DNA of 64,000 nucleotides. Origin: a virus. Under the pieces are notes generated by a model that was not told where the DNA came from, did no database searches, and was given only the letters and a program-made list of their open reading frames with translations. Shown here piece after piece: positions 7,828 through 16,448 of this stretch. The stretch lies in the IMG/VR virus record IMGVR_UViG_3300032323_002909, positions 62,001 to 126,000 of that record. The stretch is one strand, 5' to 3'. The translations under genes were made by a program, and so were the position numbers. How positions within the stretch are numbered: position 1 is the first letter of the stretch; every line of letters begins with the position of its first letter.

Positions 7828-9042
7828 TTAAATTATTTCAAATTTGGGACACGGCACAATAAATTTGCCACCTTTATTAACAAATTCTTTTTCCCTTTCG
7901 ACAAATTCGTTTATAAAATGCCAAGGTAATACTAATAAGAAATCTGGATTCGCTTTTCTCATTTCGTCTTCGGAATATATGGGAATGTTTGTTCCTACGG
8001 TATATAATCCCCACTTATCACGATTTCTTTCAGCAATTCCATCGATCATTGTATAGTCAAGTCCGAAATATTGTAATAAGGTATTACCTTTAGTGGACGC
8101 ACCATATCCCCATATAGTCTTACCCTTGGCTTTCTGTTCCGTAATAAATGAAACAGTTTTCATTTTTAATTCATTTATACGTTTGAAAAAATTAATCCAG
8201 ATGTCAACTTTATCCAACTCTAAAGATTTTTCATAAGCTAATATAGAATTCACCCTATATTTGGCAACATCTCTATACGGTTGAGTGCCAAAGGCTCTCA
8301 AGTCGGCATCATCTTTCATCGCATAAATTCTGAAAGATCCTCCATTGACATCGTTTAATTGACAATCAACTACTTGAAATCCATTTTTCTCTAAAATATT
8401 CTTGATATTGAACAGTGAGTAGTAATGCATATGTTCGTGACATATATTATCAAAAGCTAATTGTTCAATCATTAATGGGGTGTAACTCATCTGTAACACC
8501 CACAGACCGTTATCTTCTATTATATCATAAACATCTTTGATGAAAGGTGTTGGATTTTCCAAATCGTAAAACATTGCGATAGTGGTCACAACTTTAGCCT
8601 TCAAATGTCCAAATTTACTTTTCTTGAGTAATGATGCGTTGAAGTAATCTTGTATAATCAAATCTGCATGTTTTTCAGATTCTTGTTTATACGAATCATC
8701 TACTGGATCAATACCAATCCTAATTAAATTTTTAGGTAGATAACTGAGCAATGTTCCATCATTACATGCAATATCAACCCACATATCATTTTCTTTAAGT
8801 TTTATGACATCATGTATAGAGTTCACAATTCCCTCCAACTCTTTTTTCATCGTATGATTTATACCCGAACGATACCAATACTTGCCAAACATATCGCCTA
8901 ATGGCGTTTGTTTCTGTAATCTAACCGCGCCAGTCTCTTCATCTAGCATCATTTTTAATTCTACCTTTCCACCTCTAGATTCCTCTCCCTTGATTAAAAA
9001 ATCTGAAACGTATAGTTCACCTAATGTAAATAATTCTTTCAT
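7828..9042 (-). CDS. Sugar C-methyltransferase-like SAM enzyme
   Basis: This is a 404-residue member of the TylCIII/NovU type of sugar C-methyltransferase. The SAM-binding motif is VDIACNDGTLL (89-99). The central HEHMHYYS and the C-terminal WGYGASTKGNTLLQ are typical of the family. These enzymes add a methyl branch to a 4-keto deoxy sugar, fitting an RfbH-like enzyme nearby. The N-terminal zinc-binding cysteines of the full family are absent; the protein begins with LFTLGELYVSDF, so the zinc domain is degenerate or shortened. It overlaps the GDP-fucose synthase stop by 4 bases. Confidence 0.8.
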   Translation of the reverse strand: MKELFTLGELYVSDFLIKGEESRGGKVELKMMLDEETGAVRLQKQTPLGDMFGKYWYRSGINHTMKKELEGIVNSIHDVIKLKENDMWVDIACNDGTLLSYLPKNLIRIGIDPVDDSYKQESEKHADLIIQDYFNASLLKKSKFGHLKAKVVTTIAMFYDLENPTPFIKDVYDIIEDNGLWVLQMSYTPLMIEQLAFDNICHEHMHYYSLFNIKNILEKNGFQVVDCQLNDVNGGSFRIYAMKDDADLRAFGTQPYRDVAKYRVNSILAYEKSLELDKVDIWINFFKRINELKMKTVSFITEQKAKGKTIWGYGASTKGNTLLQYFGLDYTMIDGIAERNRDKWGLYTVGTNIPIYSEDEMRKANPDFLLVLPWHFINEFVEREKEFVNKGGKFIVPCPKFEII

Positions 9043-9941
9043 AATCTAATTGTATCGTAATTTTTAATAAAATGCTTTATGGTTTCTTCCAAACCAACTC
9101 GTAATGTCGTGAATTCGTAATCTCCTATTATAGATTTTAAATATGAATTGTCAGATGGTTTCCTGAATTGCCCATCGGGTTTAGATGTGTCGAATATTAC
9201 GTCATTTTTGAAATCCATAATATCGCATATCATATCCACAACCTCTCTGATAGAAACTTCATTGGAAGTTGATAATATAATTGGAGATGTTCCGTCATAT
9301 TTATCCATCAATAATTTTATTATATTTGCAACGTCTTTTGCATAAATAAATTCTCTTAAAGCATTACCACTTCCCCAAACATGTAAATTGGTATTATTTA
9401 GTTTAGCCAAATAAACCTTATGTATTAAAGCAGGTATGACATGAGTATTTTCTAAATTATAATTATCATTAAGCCCATACATATTACATGGTATAACGGC
9501 AAAATATTTCGTGCCATATTGTTGATTATATGCTCGAAGTTGCACATCTACCATTCTCTTAGAGTAACCATATCCATAATTAGTTTCATGCGGTGGACCT
9601 AGATGGATCTTATCTTCTGTTAATGGATATTCAACGTCTGCGGGGAACACGCATGTAGAGAGAAACACTACCAGTTTTTCGACATTATTTATTCTACAAG
9701 ACTCAATAATGTTAGTATTGATCATCAAATTATCGTAGAAATATTCTCCCATAGCTGACATATTCCCACCTATACCGCCAACTTTAGCAGCACAATGTAT
9801 AACATGTGTTGGCTTATAAGTTTCAATCAACCTATTCGATTCTACAGGTATTCTTAAATCAAATTCTCTACCAACTTTAACATCGGCTTCTATCACAGAC
9901 CCTACTAATCCATGTCCTCCAGTAACTAATACTTTATCCAT
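9039..9941 (-). CDS. fcl: GDP-L-fucose synthase (GDP-4-keto-6-deoxy-D-mannose epimerase/reductase)
   Basis: This is a 300-residue extended SDR. The start at 9941 gives MDKVLVTGGHGLVGS, where GGHGLVG binds NADP. It shares the eight bases ATGGATAA with the stop of the upstream gene, so coupling is likely; an upstream in-frame start would add 23 residues that do not fit the family. Fcl signatures are CAAKVGGIGGN, LSTCVFP, and YGYSKRM with the catalytic Tyr and Lys. The enzyme converts GDP-4-keto-6-deoxymannose to GDP-fucose. GMD, which makes its substrate, is not in the window and may come from the host. Three GT11 genes nearby could use the product. Confidence 0.88.
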   Translation of the reverse strand: MDKVLVTGGHGLVGSVIEADVKVGREFDLRIPVESNRLIETYKPTHVIHCAAKVGGIGGNMSAMGEYFYDNLMINTNIIESCRINNVEKLVVFLSTCVFPADVEYPLTEDKIHLGPPHETNYGYGYSKRMVDVQLRAYNQQYGTKYFAVIPCNMYGLNDNYNLENTHVIPALIHKVYLAKLNNTNLHVWGSGNALREFIYAKDVANIIKLLMDKYDGTSPIILSTSNEVSIREVVDMICDIMDFKNDVIFDTSKPDGQFRKPSDNSYLKSIIGDYEFTTLRVGLEETIKHFIKNYDTIRL

Positions 9942-10824
9942 AAATCCCTGTTCTTTTTTTGTATTCATCGTGTTCGGCGACACACTCTTCCCATGAGAAT
10001 AAGTTACCATCTCGATCTAAATAATTGTGATTTCTGAAAATATTATACCCGCATGACCAATAACCATTAGATATATTGTAACGACCCCAATATTTAGGGG
10101 CTAAAATATACTTCACGGTATCACTTAGTAAAGTGGCGAAATACGGGAAACTAGAATTTGATAAAATCAAATAATGGGCATTTTTAATAATGGTAAAATC
10201 AGTTGCAATGTCGAAATGTTTCACTTCGAAATCGGGAAATTGTCTACTTGCTCTTTCTACATCATCAGTAATAACTACAAATTTAAAATCTGGATTAATT
10301 TTTCGCATTCTAGTAATCGCGTCATCCCAATACTTCCCATTTAAATGAAAATGTATAACACCTGCATATTCACCACCGCGATAATTGATAATACAAATAT
10401 TCGGATCGGAATAATCGTAGCAATCTTTTTCTGGTTTAATTTTTAACCATTGTCTAATTTCATCTTTACGATGAATAATTCGATCTTCTGATTGAAATAA
10501 TCCGTCAAGTTTGGTATTATCTTGAATCAATTCTAAATTTGGATCATCAATTGTTACATTTGAACCATTAGGAAGATACCACCACTTTTCTTTAAAATAA
10601 TTTTCAATTCCATTGGGAAGCGTGTGTGGCGGACCACCTTCTGGACCAGAACCCCCTTCGACAGGTAATCCAAAATCTAAATCCATAAAATCTAAGCATT
10701 TGAATTTATGAGGATTCATAATCCCAAAATCAAATCCTTTATCCTTAGCAACTACTCTCGTTGTCACATAACAAGCTAATTGATTGCCTAATCCCTGTCC
10801 ATTGTAAATTTCAGTTATTATCAT
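9934..10824 (-). CDS. GT11-like glycosyltransferase (3), divergent
   Basis: This is a 296-residue protein. It keeps the GT11 frame: GQGLGNQLA at about residues 9-17, NYRGGEYAG in the place of HIRRGDY, and SNSSFPYFATLL near residue 228. The diphosphate-binding HIRRGD is altered to NYRGGE, so donor specificity may differ from the other two GT11 genes. An internal Gly-Pro-rich segment (GGSGPEGGPPHT) is unusual for the family. It precedes and overlaps GDP-fucose synthase by 8 bases. Fucosyl transfer is the best guess, with less certainty than for the other two. Confidence 0.7.
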   Translation of the reverse strand: MIITEIYNGQGLGNQLACYVTTRVVAKDKGFDFGIMNPHKFKCLDFMDLDFGLPVEGGSGPEGGPPHTLPNGIENYFKEKWWYLPNGSNVTIDDPNLELIQDNTKLDGLFQSEDRIIHRKDEIRQWLKIKPEKDCYDYSDPNICIINYRGGEYAGVIHFHLNGKYWDDAITRMRKINPDFKFVVITDDVERASRQFPDFEVKHFDIATDFTIIKNAHYLILSNSSFPYFATLLSDTVKYILAPKYWGRYNISNGYWSCGYNIFRNHNYLDRDGNLFSWEECVAEHDEYKKRTGIYG

Positions 10825-10842
10825 ATTTTTCTTTGTGAATTT

Positions 10843-10848
10843 TATTTA
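10843..10848 (-). promoter_or_regulatory. Possible late promoter for the GT11-like/fcl operon
   Basis: GATAAATA on the minus strand (TAAATA at 10848-10843) sits 18 nt upstream of the ATG at 10824. It lies in the only gap of about 50 bases in this part of the island. The spacing is longer than typical. Confidence 0.35.
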
Positions 10849-10874
10849 TCAATCCAATATTTTTTTTCAAATTT

Positions 10875-11582
10875 TTATAATGATTTATTATATTTTGATT
10901 TGATGTAAAGATGTTCGTTGTCAATCATACTACTGGTGGTTGCTTGAGTTGTTTGACCATCCCAAGTTCTTACCACACCCAAAGGATTATCACATGCTAG
11001 GATAGTCGGTTGCCCATATTTTTCGACCATTCTATGATAGAATTCCGTATCCATCATGTATGAAAGTTTCTCATCGAAAAAATTATCATCATTAATAAAA
11101 TATATAACACTTGGTGGTCCTAAAGAGTTAATTCCATCAATAAAATTATTATTACTATATGGAGTTCTTTGGTTATAGTATGTATTTGAATCACCATTTA
11201 AATGCGTATATTCGTAAGCATACCAAGGATCAACTAAATTATTTAAAATATGTTTCAATGATTTTGAATAATAAAAAAGATCATCTTGAAACAACGGTTT
11301 GATATATTTCCCAGAACTATGTTTAATACAGTTATTTAAATTTGCAGACATTGATCCACGCCCATATGAATTTTTCAAAAATTTAATATTAAGATCTTTA
11401 AAATTATTACAACATTTTTCAATTTCATCATCAAAAGAATGGTCCGACACTATAATTTCAACATTGGATAAATCACATTCCTGTGATCTTATAATCGATA
11501 ATGATTCGCTTAAATATTTCGCTCCGATTCCGCTCATTTCATAGCAAGGAACACATAATGATATTTCTGGTTTAGTCGTCAT
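10875..11582 (-). CDS. GT2 family glycosyltransferase
   Basis: This is a 235-residue GT-A fold protein. ISLCVPCYEMSG opens the fold, VEIIVSDHSFDD (about residues 41-52) is the first acidic site, and FQDDLFYY at about residue 98 is the metal-binding pair of aspartates. The region LGPPSVIYF, then a late acidic MMDTEFYHRMV, completes the usual GT2 order. It is at the small end of the family and cytoplasmic, with no membrane segments. It lies between a GT25 gene and the GT11/fcl pair, reading in the same direction. The sugar cannot be predicted. Confidence 0.8.
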   Translation of the reverse strand: MTTKPEISLCVPCYEMSGIGAKYLSESLSIIRSQECDLSNVEIIVSDHSFDDEIEKCCNNFKDLNIKFLKNSYGRGSMSANLNNCIKHSSGKYIKPLFQDDLFYYSKSLKHILNNLVDPWYAYEYTHLNGDSNTYYNQRTPYSNNNFIDGINSLGPPSVIYFINDDNFFDEKLSYMMDTEFYHRMVEKYGQPTILACDNPLGVVRTWDGQTTQATTSSMIDNEHLYIKSKYNKSL

Positions 11583-11598
11583 ATTTTTTTGTTTTATG

Positions 11599-12216
11599 TT
11601 ACTTTAACCAAGTATAGTCACATTCAGATTCGTCAATATCACTGTAATCTTCTTTTTGCCAAGTGATAGATTTATCACCATTTTTCATCACATAAGATGG
11701 AAAAAGCCTATGCAAATGTGCATAATATATATCAATGGGGGATTTGGGATCTTTGATAAATTCTAATATTGTGGGTATAATTTCTGCTTTTAACCCATAA
11801 GCGTGGGTAGCCAAAGAACTTATCATTCGATAAATGTTATTGTTAATTTTTGATAAACCATTAAGATGATTACCACCCAGATACAAAAATTTCCAATCAT
11901 TTGGAACATCGTCAATGTTATTAGCAAAAAACTTATTCAATCCATTTTCAAAAACTACATCATCTTCAAGAATCAAAATTTTTTCGTATTTATTATTGAT
12001 AGCATCGGTCATCACAGCACGATGGCTTGACATGCAAGCTAGTTGACCGCTGGTAATCGCGCCATTGTCACCGATATCATTTTTATCAATAGCAGCAAAT
12101 CGTTGCACGTCTAATCCTTCTCTAGCAAACAGATTAGCACAATGCTTCCATCTATCAGGTCGTCGATCCAAATTTATACAATAAATTTTATCAAAATATT
12201 CATTCAATTTCCCCAT
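11599..12216 (-). CDS. GT25 family (LPS-type) glycosyltransferase
   Basis: This is a 205-residue protein with clear GT25 signatures: FDKIYCINLDRRPDRWK at the start, GQLACMSSHRAVM near residue 58, and KILILEDDVVF near residue 81 with the catalytic or metal-binding acidic triad. GT25 contains galactosyl- and glucosyltransferases of lipooligosaccharide such as LgtB and LpsA. This fits an island that builds or edits a bacterial-surface-type glycan. Its start overlaps the end of the upstream gene by 13 bases. Family is firm, substrate unknown. Confidence 0.85.
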   Translation of the reverse strand: MGKLNEYFDKIYCINLDRRPDRWKHCANLFAREGLDVQRFAAIDKNDIGDNGAITSGQLACMSSHRAVMTDAINNKYEKILILEDDVVFENGLNKFFANNIDDVPNDWKFLYLGGNHLNGLSKINNNIYRMISSLATHAYGLKAEIIPTILEFIKDPKSPIDIYYAHLHRLFPSYVMKNGDKSITWQKEDYSDIDESECDYTWLK

Positions 12217-12929
12217 AAATCAGTAGTATCCCTATCGTATTGTTCTTTTATTTGTAACCCATATTTATATAATGCATGATTGTTATGTGTCCCTCCAACA
12301 TCAATATTGGTATCGACATCATTTGGATTATACTTCTGCACTCTCCATGACATACCTTCGTAATGTTTGAAATATTTATTTTCCGCATTGAAATTTGCAA
12401 CCAACAAATTTGCATTTAAAACGTCCTCGAACATTGTAGAACCGACATCATAAACTCTACTAGTATTTCGACTATTTACGGTTCTCTCCTCATCAAAGAA
12501 TTTTATATCATTGCCCATAAGGTGTCGCCTATTAATAAAGCAAAACCAAGGATCAACTCTCGGATGCAACGCTTTACCACCTCGATCACCACTCACATTT
12601 CCCAGTAAAGTGAAATTACCTTCTTTAAATTTTTGATATATGGGCGCAATATCTTTATAAAAAATTACGTCAGAATCGATTAACAAGATATGATCGTTTT
12701 CAATCAAATTCAATGCGTGATTGACGGCTTTACCATGTGAATAATTTGGAAGATCTTCTATGATCACACCATCTGGTAAATGATGCCATAGTTGACCACT
12801 CTTGGGTGACGTGTCCATCACGTAATAATAATCAATAAGTAAAGACGAACTTCTATTTAAAGATCTCAACATGTTTGTCGTAATCACGGGAGTATCGTAA
12901 TTACAGGTCAATATTGACAATCCACTCAT
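12204..12929 (-). CDS. GT2-like glycosyltransferase
   Basis: This is a 241-residue protein of GT-A type. The start GLSILTCNYDTPVITTNML is a nucleotide-binding strand and loop. The acidic site is LLIDSDVIFY near residue 81 (a D-x-D-like motif). A later tail, DVGSTMFEDVL, could be the acceptor side. It overlaps the upstream GT2 gene by 4 bases and the GT25 gene by 13, giving a tight three-gene operon. Nothing indicates membrane anchoring. Donor and acceptor are unknown. Confidence 0.7.
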   Translation of the reverse strand: MSGLSILTCNYDTPVITTNMLRSLNRSSSLLIDYYYVMDTSPKSGQLWHHLPDGVIIEDLPNYSHGKAVNHALNLIENDHILLIDSDVIFYKDIAPIYQKFKEGNFTLLGNVSGDRGGKALHPRVDPWFCFINRRHLMGNDIKFFDEERTVNSRNTSRVYDVGSTMFEDVLNANLLVANFNAENKYFKHYEGMSWRVQKYNPNDVDTNIDVGGTHNNHALYKYGLQIKEQYDRDTTDLWGN

Positions 12930-13723
12930 ACCACTTCGACGTTGGATTTCAATCTCTTCAGGGATTGTATCACAGTATTATAATCTGATTGCGGTATTTG
13001 TAGTGGTAACATACCGTGCTTCACAATAAATACAGTGTCTGCTCTATTAACAATTTCACTATGTTTCGGTGATGATGAAATAGTGGATTGGCTTATACTC
13101 CAATCTTCATCGCCTAAATATTCCCAAGAATTCGCAATATCTGCAAAATTCCAAAAAGGTGGGTGCATATCGGACTTGATTATACGATACGTATGTTCAA
13201 CATGTTCACATGCATTGTAGAAATCTTCATCCAAAAGACCAACAGTTTCTAAACATTTTTTAGAATAATATGAAAAAGCACCTACGCAATGTTGATATAA
13301 ACTAATTCCAACATCGTCATATTGAATGGTTATTTTTGGATTAGCTTCTCTAGTATGGTAATTTTTATTCATTATACCATGTTGAGAATAGTTGAAGTGT
13401 TGAATACCACTCTTTTTCGATGCCTTGATATAAGCATTAAAAACATTTTTATCTTTAATGAAGATATCATCTTCGATCAAAAAAATATGCTCACAACCTG
13501 AATCTAAAAGATGTTTCAAAGCGATATTTTTCGAAACACCTACACCAACATTACGTTCATTTTTAATAACATATGTGTTCCACCCGTCTACATCGACTTC
13601 ATCACCATCATTAACAACGATTAATTTAGACCAATCACAATCACCAACGCTGTCTAACAATTTTTTTAGTTGCTTTGGTCTATTATAGGTAACAATACCT
13701 ATTCCAATTTTACCCTCTTTCAT
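12926..13723 (-). CDS. GT2 family glycosyltransferase
   Basis: This is a 265-residue protein. IGIVTYNRPKQLKKLL (about residues 8-23) starts a standard GT2 domain. NERNVGVGVSKN is the family's asparagine-rich loop, and IFLIEDDIF near residue 85 is the metal-binding DxD equivalent. A third conserved part, YNACEHVEHTYRI, matches the catalytic-base region of polysaccharide GT2 enzymes. It is the first sugar gene after the P-loop NTPase and lies 2 bases downstream of it, so the operon may start there. Confidence 0.82.
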   Translation of the reverse strand: MKEGKIGIGIVTYNRPKQLKKLLDSVGDCDWSKLIVVNDGDEVDVDGWNTYVIKNERNVGVGVSKNIALKHLLDSGCEHIFLIEDDIFIKDKNVFNAYIKASKKSGIQHFNYSQHGIMNKNYHTREANPKITIQYDDVGISLYQHCVGAFSYYSKKCLETVGLLDEDFYNACEHVEHTYRIIKSDMHPPFWNFADIANSWEYLGDEDWSISQSTISSSPKHSEIVNRADTVFIVKHGMLPLQIPQSDYNTVIQSLKRLKSNVEVV

Positions 13724-13725
13724 TT

Positions 13726-14463
13726 TCAGTATTTTAAATTTTTAATATCGTTAGTAATTTTTTTAAATTCATTGTCTTTCTCGCTCCATTGTCCTTGTTC
13801 TTTAAGCATTTGCTCCATAAGTTCCAAGTTTTTGGGATCTAGAACACTACTCTCAGTTTCAATTAAATTACCATTTCGGTCAATAAATTCTCCAATCCAA
13901 GCAATTCTATCATCAATAGATGGGATATTTTCAATTGGAACAATCGCAGGACAATTATCAGGAATAAAAAATGGTGTATTTTCCAAATGATTGGAGTATT
14001 GATCATATAATCCAGCAAAAATATCATCAATTTCTCGAATATAATTTAAATTAGCATCACGCAACCCATCATCTACAATTTTAATTGATGGATCATATTT
14101 GATCCAGAATATAATATCCAAATTTTTTAAAGAACGACGAACAACATCCACGGTAACACCCAAAACATCTTCACTAATCAAATCTTTTTCGGCGGCATGT
14201 AATGTATATGCCATATTATCCAATGGACAACGATCATAGATAACATATTTTTCATCTTTATTGGTTTCCATTACTTGGGTCATCCAATCCAAGATTGTAA
14301 GTTGCGTTTCAGCATTTGTTTTGGATGAATGTTGTAGTCCCTTTTCCTTGAGAATATCACGATAAGTGATCTGAGGTGTTTTATACATCGACCACTTACG
14401 CAAAAAAGATTTCAACAATGTTGATTTTCCAGTACAACTCGCCCCACTAAAACTTATTTTCAT
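13726..14463 (-). CDS. P-loop NTPase / kinase-like protein (AAA_28 type)
   Basis: This is a 245-residue protein. The Walker A loop GASCTGKST is at residues 6-14, and IYDRCPLDNMAYTLH near residue 74 is a lid or substrate segment seen in NadR-like and AAA_28 nucleoside or nucleotide kinases. The C-terminal third is charged and probably helical. Such proteins phosphorylate small molecules, but the substrate here is not shown. Placed upstream of a glycosyltransferase operon, it may act on a sugar or nucleoside, or be unrelated. It overlaps the tail of the endonuclease remnant by 4 bases. Confidence 0.65.
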   Translation of the reverse strand: MKISFSGASCTGKSTLLKSFLRKWSMYKTPQITYRDILKEKGLQHSSKTNAETQLTILDWMTQVMETNKDEKYVIYDRCPLDNMAYTLHAAEKDLISEDVLGVTVDVVRRSLKNLDIIFWIKYDPSIKIVDDGLRDANLNYIREIDDIFAGLYDQYSNHLENTPFFIPDNCPAIVPIENIPSIDDRIAWIGEFIDRNGNLIETESSVLDPKNLELMEQMLKEQGQWSEKDNEFKKITNDIKNLKY

Positions 14464-15324
14464 ATTAATATTAACTTACCATCTTTTATCAAATTGTCAA
14501 TATCATCTTGATTTAATTTATCATAATCATATTCTGAAAATACTTTAAACTGATATCCTCTTTTATTACACCAAATTTTAGCAGATTCCCATTTAGCGAT
14601 ATTTTGCAGATTCGAGTGTAGAGATTTTGGTTTAATTTCAAAAAAAAATATTATCGGATACGAAATCGCAGAAATAATTTCTCTGCCTACCTTCATACAT
14701 ATAAGGTATCGCATATTTTCTAATCTCGCCATTTTCAAATTTTATATTATTGGGTTCAAGATATTTTATGATAAATGATACCTCCATCAAGGATCTGAAA
14801 AAAATACCATTATAATAACCTTTGGTTCCTTTACCTGATAATTTGTGCGCTGGTTTACCCCATTGGGGGTTGTCATTTCCGAATTTAGGTTTGAAATGAC
14901 ACTTGTTTCTATGATTTTCACGCATTTTATCAGCTTTTTCTTTTCCGTATCTCTCATCCCATTTTAAATTAATTCGTTCTTGTAATCTTTCATGTGATTT
15001 ATTTTTAATAGCATTTTCTCTGTGTTTATTTTTGATAATGTTAGCTTTTTCTCCACCATACTTTTCATCGAGAGACATCCCTTTACTTTTCTTATTTCTT
15101 GTTGACATTATGTAAGAGCTGGCACATTTATGACATAGGTAATTTGGATGTGGTGATTTAAGCCTGTTTGTTACATGACCGCTATAGTTGGTTTCTTTTA
15201 TATTTTCACATTCAGAACATTTTACTAAAATATTTTGTTTTTGTTTAATTTTACCCTTTCCTTTATATTTTGAATTAACCAACAATTTCGATATTATTTC
15301 TGATCCATTATAGTCATATGCCAT
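14460..15324 (-). pseudogene. Frameshifted homing endonuclease with NUMOD3-like and PD-(D/E)XK-like parts
   Basis: Two reading frames form one protein of about 285 residues. The first 228 residues (15324 to 14638) contain a Cys-rich finger (CSECENI, then CHKCASS) and repeated basic segments of the form Y-G-x-E-K-A. They also contain the NUMOD3-like GNDNPQWGKPAHKLS, then RSLMEVSFIIKYL and YFCDFVSDNIFF, where the frame stops. The other frame resumes with FFEIKPKSLHSN to the end at 14460. The break is in a run of nine A on the plus strand (14640-14648); eight would restore a single frame. It falls just before the likely catalytic E-x-K, so the first frame alone lacks that part of the site. Sequencing error, programmed slippage or decay are all possible. 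It sits alone between phoH and the NTPase and has its own late-like promoter, as freestanding homing genes often do. Confidence 0.75.
14640..14648. repeat. Nine-A homopolymer at the frameshift
   Basis: This is a run of nine A on the plus strand, read as nine T in the gene. It is exactly where the endonuclease frame breaks; one base fewer rejoins the two frames. Confidence 0.9.
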
Positions 15325-15329
15325 GTAAT

Positions 15330-15335
15330 TATTTA
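15330..15335 (-). promoter_or_regulatory. Late-type promoter for the endonuclease
   Basis: TTAAATA (TAAATA at 15335-15330) sits 5 nt before the ATG at 15324. This is the common geometry of late promoters in this genome. Confidence 0.5.
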
Positions 15336-15370
15336 ATTAAGCGGAACTTTATATACAGTATTAAAAATAA

Positions 15371-15406
15371 AAACCCACTTGATTTTTTAAAAAATCAAGT
15401 GGGTTT
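15371..15406. terminator. Bidirectional intrinsic terminator, perfect 36-base palindrome
   Basis: Bases 15371-15388 are exactly complementary in reverse to 15389-15406. The stem is 18 bp, with a GC-containing outer part (CCCACTTG) and A/T runs at the centre. Each direction ends in T-rich sequence. It separates phoH from the endonuclease cassette, so it should stop phoH transcription and insulate the endonuclease. Confidence 0.85.
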
Positions 15407-15428
15407 GTTGTTAAAAATCAAGTAATAA

Positions 15429-16175
15429 TTATTGTAAGTTCTTAAATTTCTTAACAATAAATTTCAAAATTTCAGATCTGACAATATCGCTTTCATCAAA
15501 TTCAAACGTTACTATACCATTATCGATAGATTCTTGATCATTGAAGATATTGTAAACTCCTTCAAATCCACTGAATTTAATATCTGGTTGCATACGGTCT
15601 CCAGCAAGTATCAATTTGCTATTTTCGCCGATTCGACTCATTACCGTCAAAATTTCTTTAGTTTCCATTTGTTGCGTTTCATCAACTAATACAAACATGT
15701 TGTCCCACGTGTGTCCACGTGCGTGGTTGACAGGCATAGTATCGACAATTCCAGCTTTTTTAATTTTTGGTAGGTCAGACTCCTCAACTATTTTATTGAT
15801 CAATTCGTAAGCTACAGCATTAAAAGGTTGACTCTTTTCAGCCTCAGAACCTGGTAAATAACCCATTGATCTAGAAGCACTTTCAACCATTGCTCTAACG
15901 TAGAGTAATTTATCATACAGTTTATCTTTAATCATGCTCAACCCGCAATATACAGATGTCCATGATTTACCAGTTCCTGCTGGTCCTTGTATGATGATTA
16001 CTTTAACATTTGGGTCTTTTATAATAGAGACCAACTTTTGTTGTTTATCGGTTAACTTGAAACCTCTTTTTTTGAATTTAAAATCTAGCTTATTATAATT
16101 ATTGATTATAGCTTCTTCGATTTCAGGGATTCTGGCTTCCTTACGCTTTTCTTTCGAAATTTTTCTAATCGCCAT
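15429..16175 (-). CDS. phoH: PhoH-like ATPase
   Basis: This is a 248-residue protein. LTDKQQKLVSIIKD precedes the Walker A loop GPAGTGKS (64-71), and FVLVDETQQM is the Walker B with following Glu-Thr. The later GENSKLILAGD is the PhoH sensor region. PhoH proteins are helicase-like ATPases induced under phosphate starvation in bacteria and common in marine phages; their role in infection is not settled. The ATG at 16175 is chosen over an earlier one at 16211. The earlier one lies inside the -35 box of the early promoter upstream and adds 12 residues unlike the family. The gene is followed by a strong terminator. Confidence 0.9.
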   Translation of the reverse strand: MAIRKISKEKRKEARIPEIEEAIINNYNKLDFKFKKRGFKLTDKQQKLVSIIKDPNVKVIIIQGPAGTGKSWTSVYCGLSMIKDKLYDKLLYVRAMVESASRSMGYLPGSEAEKSQPFNAVAYELINKIVEESDLPKIKKAGIVDTMPVNHARGHTWDNMFVLVDETQQMETKEILTVMSRIGENSKLILAGDRMQPDIKFSGFEGVYNIFNDQESIDNGIVTFEFDESDIVRSEILKFIVKKFKNLQ

Positions 16176-16183
16176 GTTAATAT

Positions 16184-16211
16184 TACTTAGTCGAAAATTA
16201 ACATTTTGCAA
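16184..16211 (-). promoter_or_regulatory. Early promoter for phoH
   Basis: TTGCAA (16211-16206), 16 nt, TAAGTA (16189-16184), then 8 nt to the ATG at 16175. Same layout and same -10 as the promoter at 45005-45032. Confidence 0.55.
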
Positions 16212-16244
16212 TCGTATTCTTAATAATTAAGCGTTCTATGGTGT

Positions 16245-16415
16245 TCAATCAAACCATGGATGACTTTTAAAATTTTCTAAAATTGGTTCGTATTTATCGA
16301 CAACAATTTCTTCGGGAGGTGCAATTAATGCTACGGTTTCACCAATTGATTCTTGGTCTTCGTCTGTAACAAATTTAAAAAATTCGTCTTCTCTTACTAA
16401 AATTTCAATTTCCAT
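16245..16415 (-). CDS. Small acidic protein of unknown function
   Basis: This is a 56-residue acidic protein, starting MEIEILVREDEFFKF and ending NFKSHPWFD. A TTG 33 bases further upstream is in frame but forms the start of the -35 box of an early promoter, so the ATG at 16415 is preferred. It lies between the histone-like internal protein gene and phoH, and its own promoter overlaps the upstream gene's stop codon. Small acidic early proteins in phages often bind host factors, but nothing here shows the target. Confidence 0.65.
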   Translation of the reverse strand: MEIEILVREDEFFKFVTDEDQESIGETVALIAPPEEIVVDKYEPILENFKSHPWFD

Positions 16416-16420
16416 ATCTC

Positions 16421-16448
16421 GATTTAATAATAAGTTGTTTAATGTCAA
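16421..16448 (-). promoter_or_regulatory. Early promoter for the small acidic gene
   Basis: TTGACA (16448-16443), 16 nt, TAAATC (16426-16421), then 5 nt to the ATG at 16415. The -35 begins directly after the TGA stop of the upstream gene. Confidence 0.65.
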
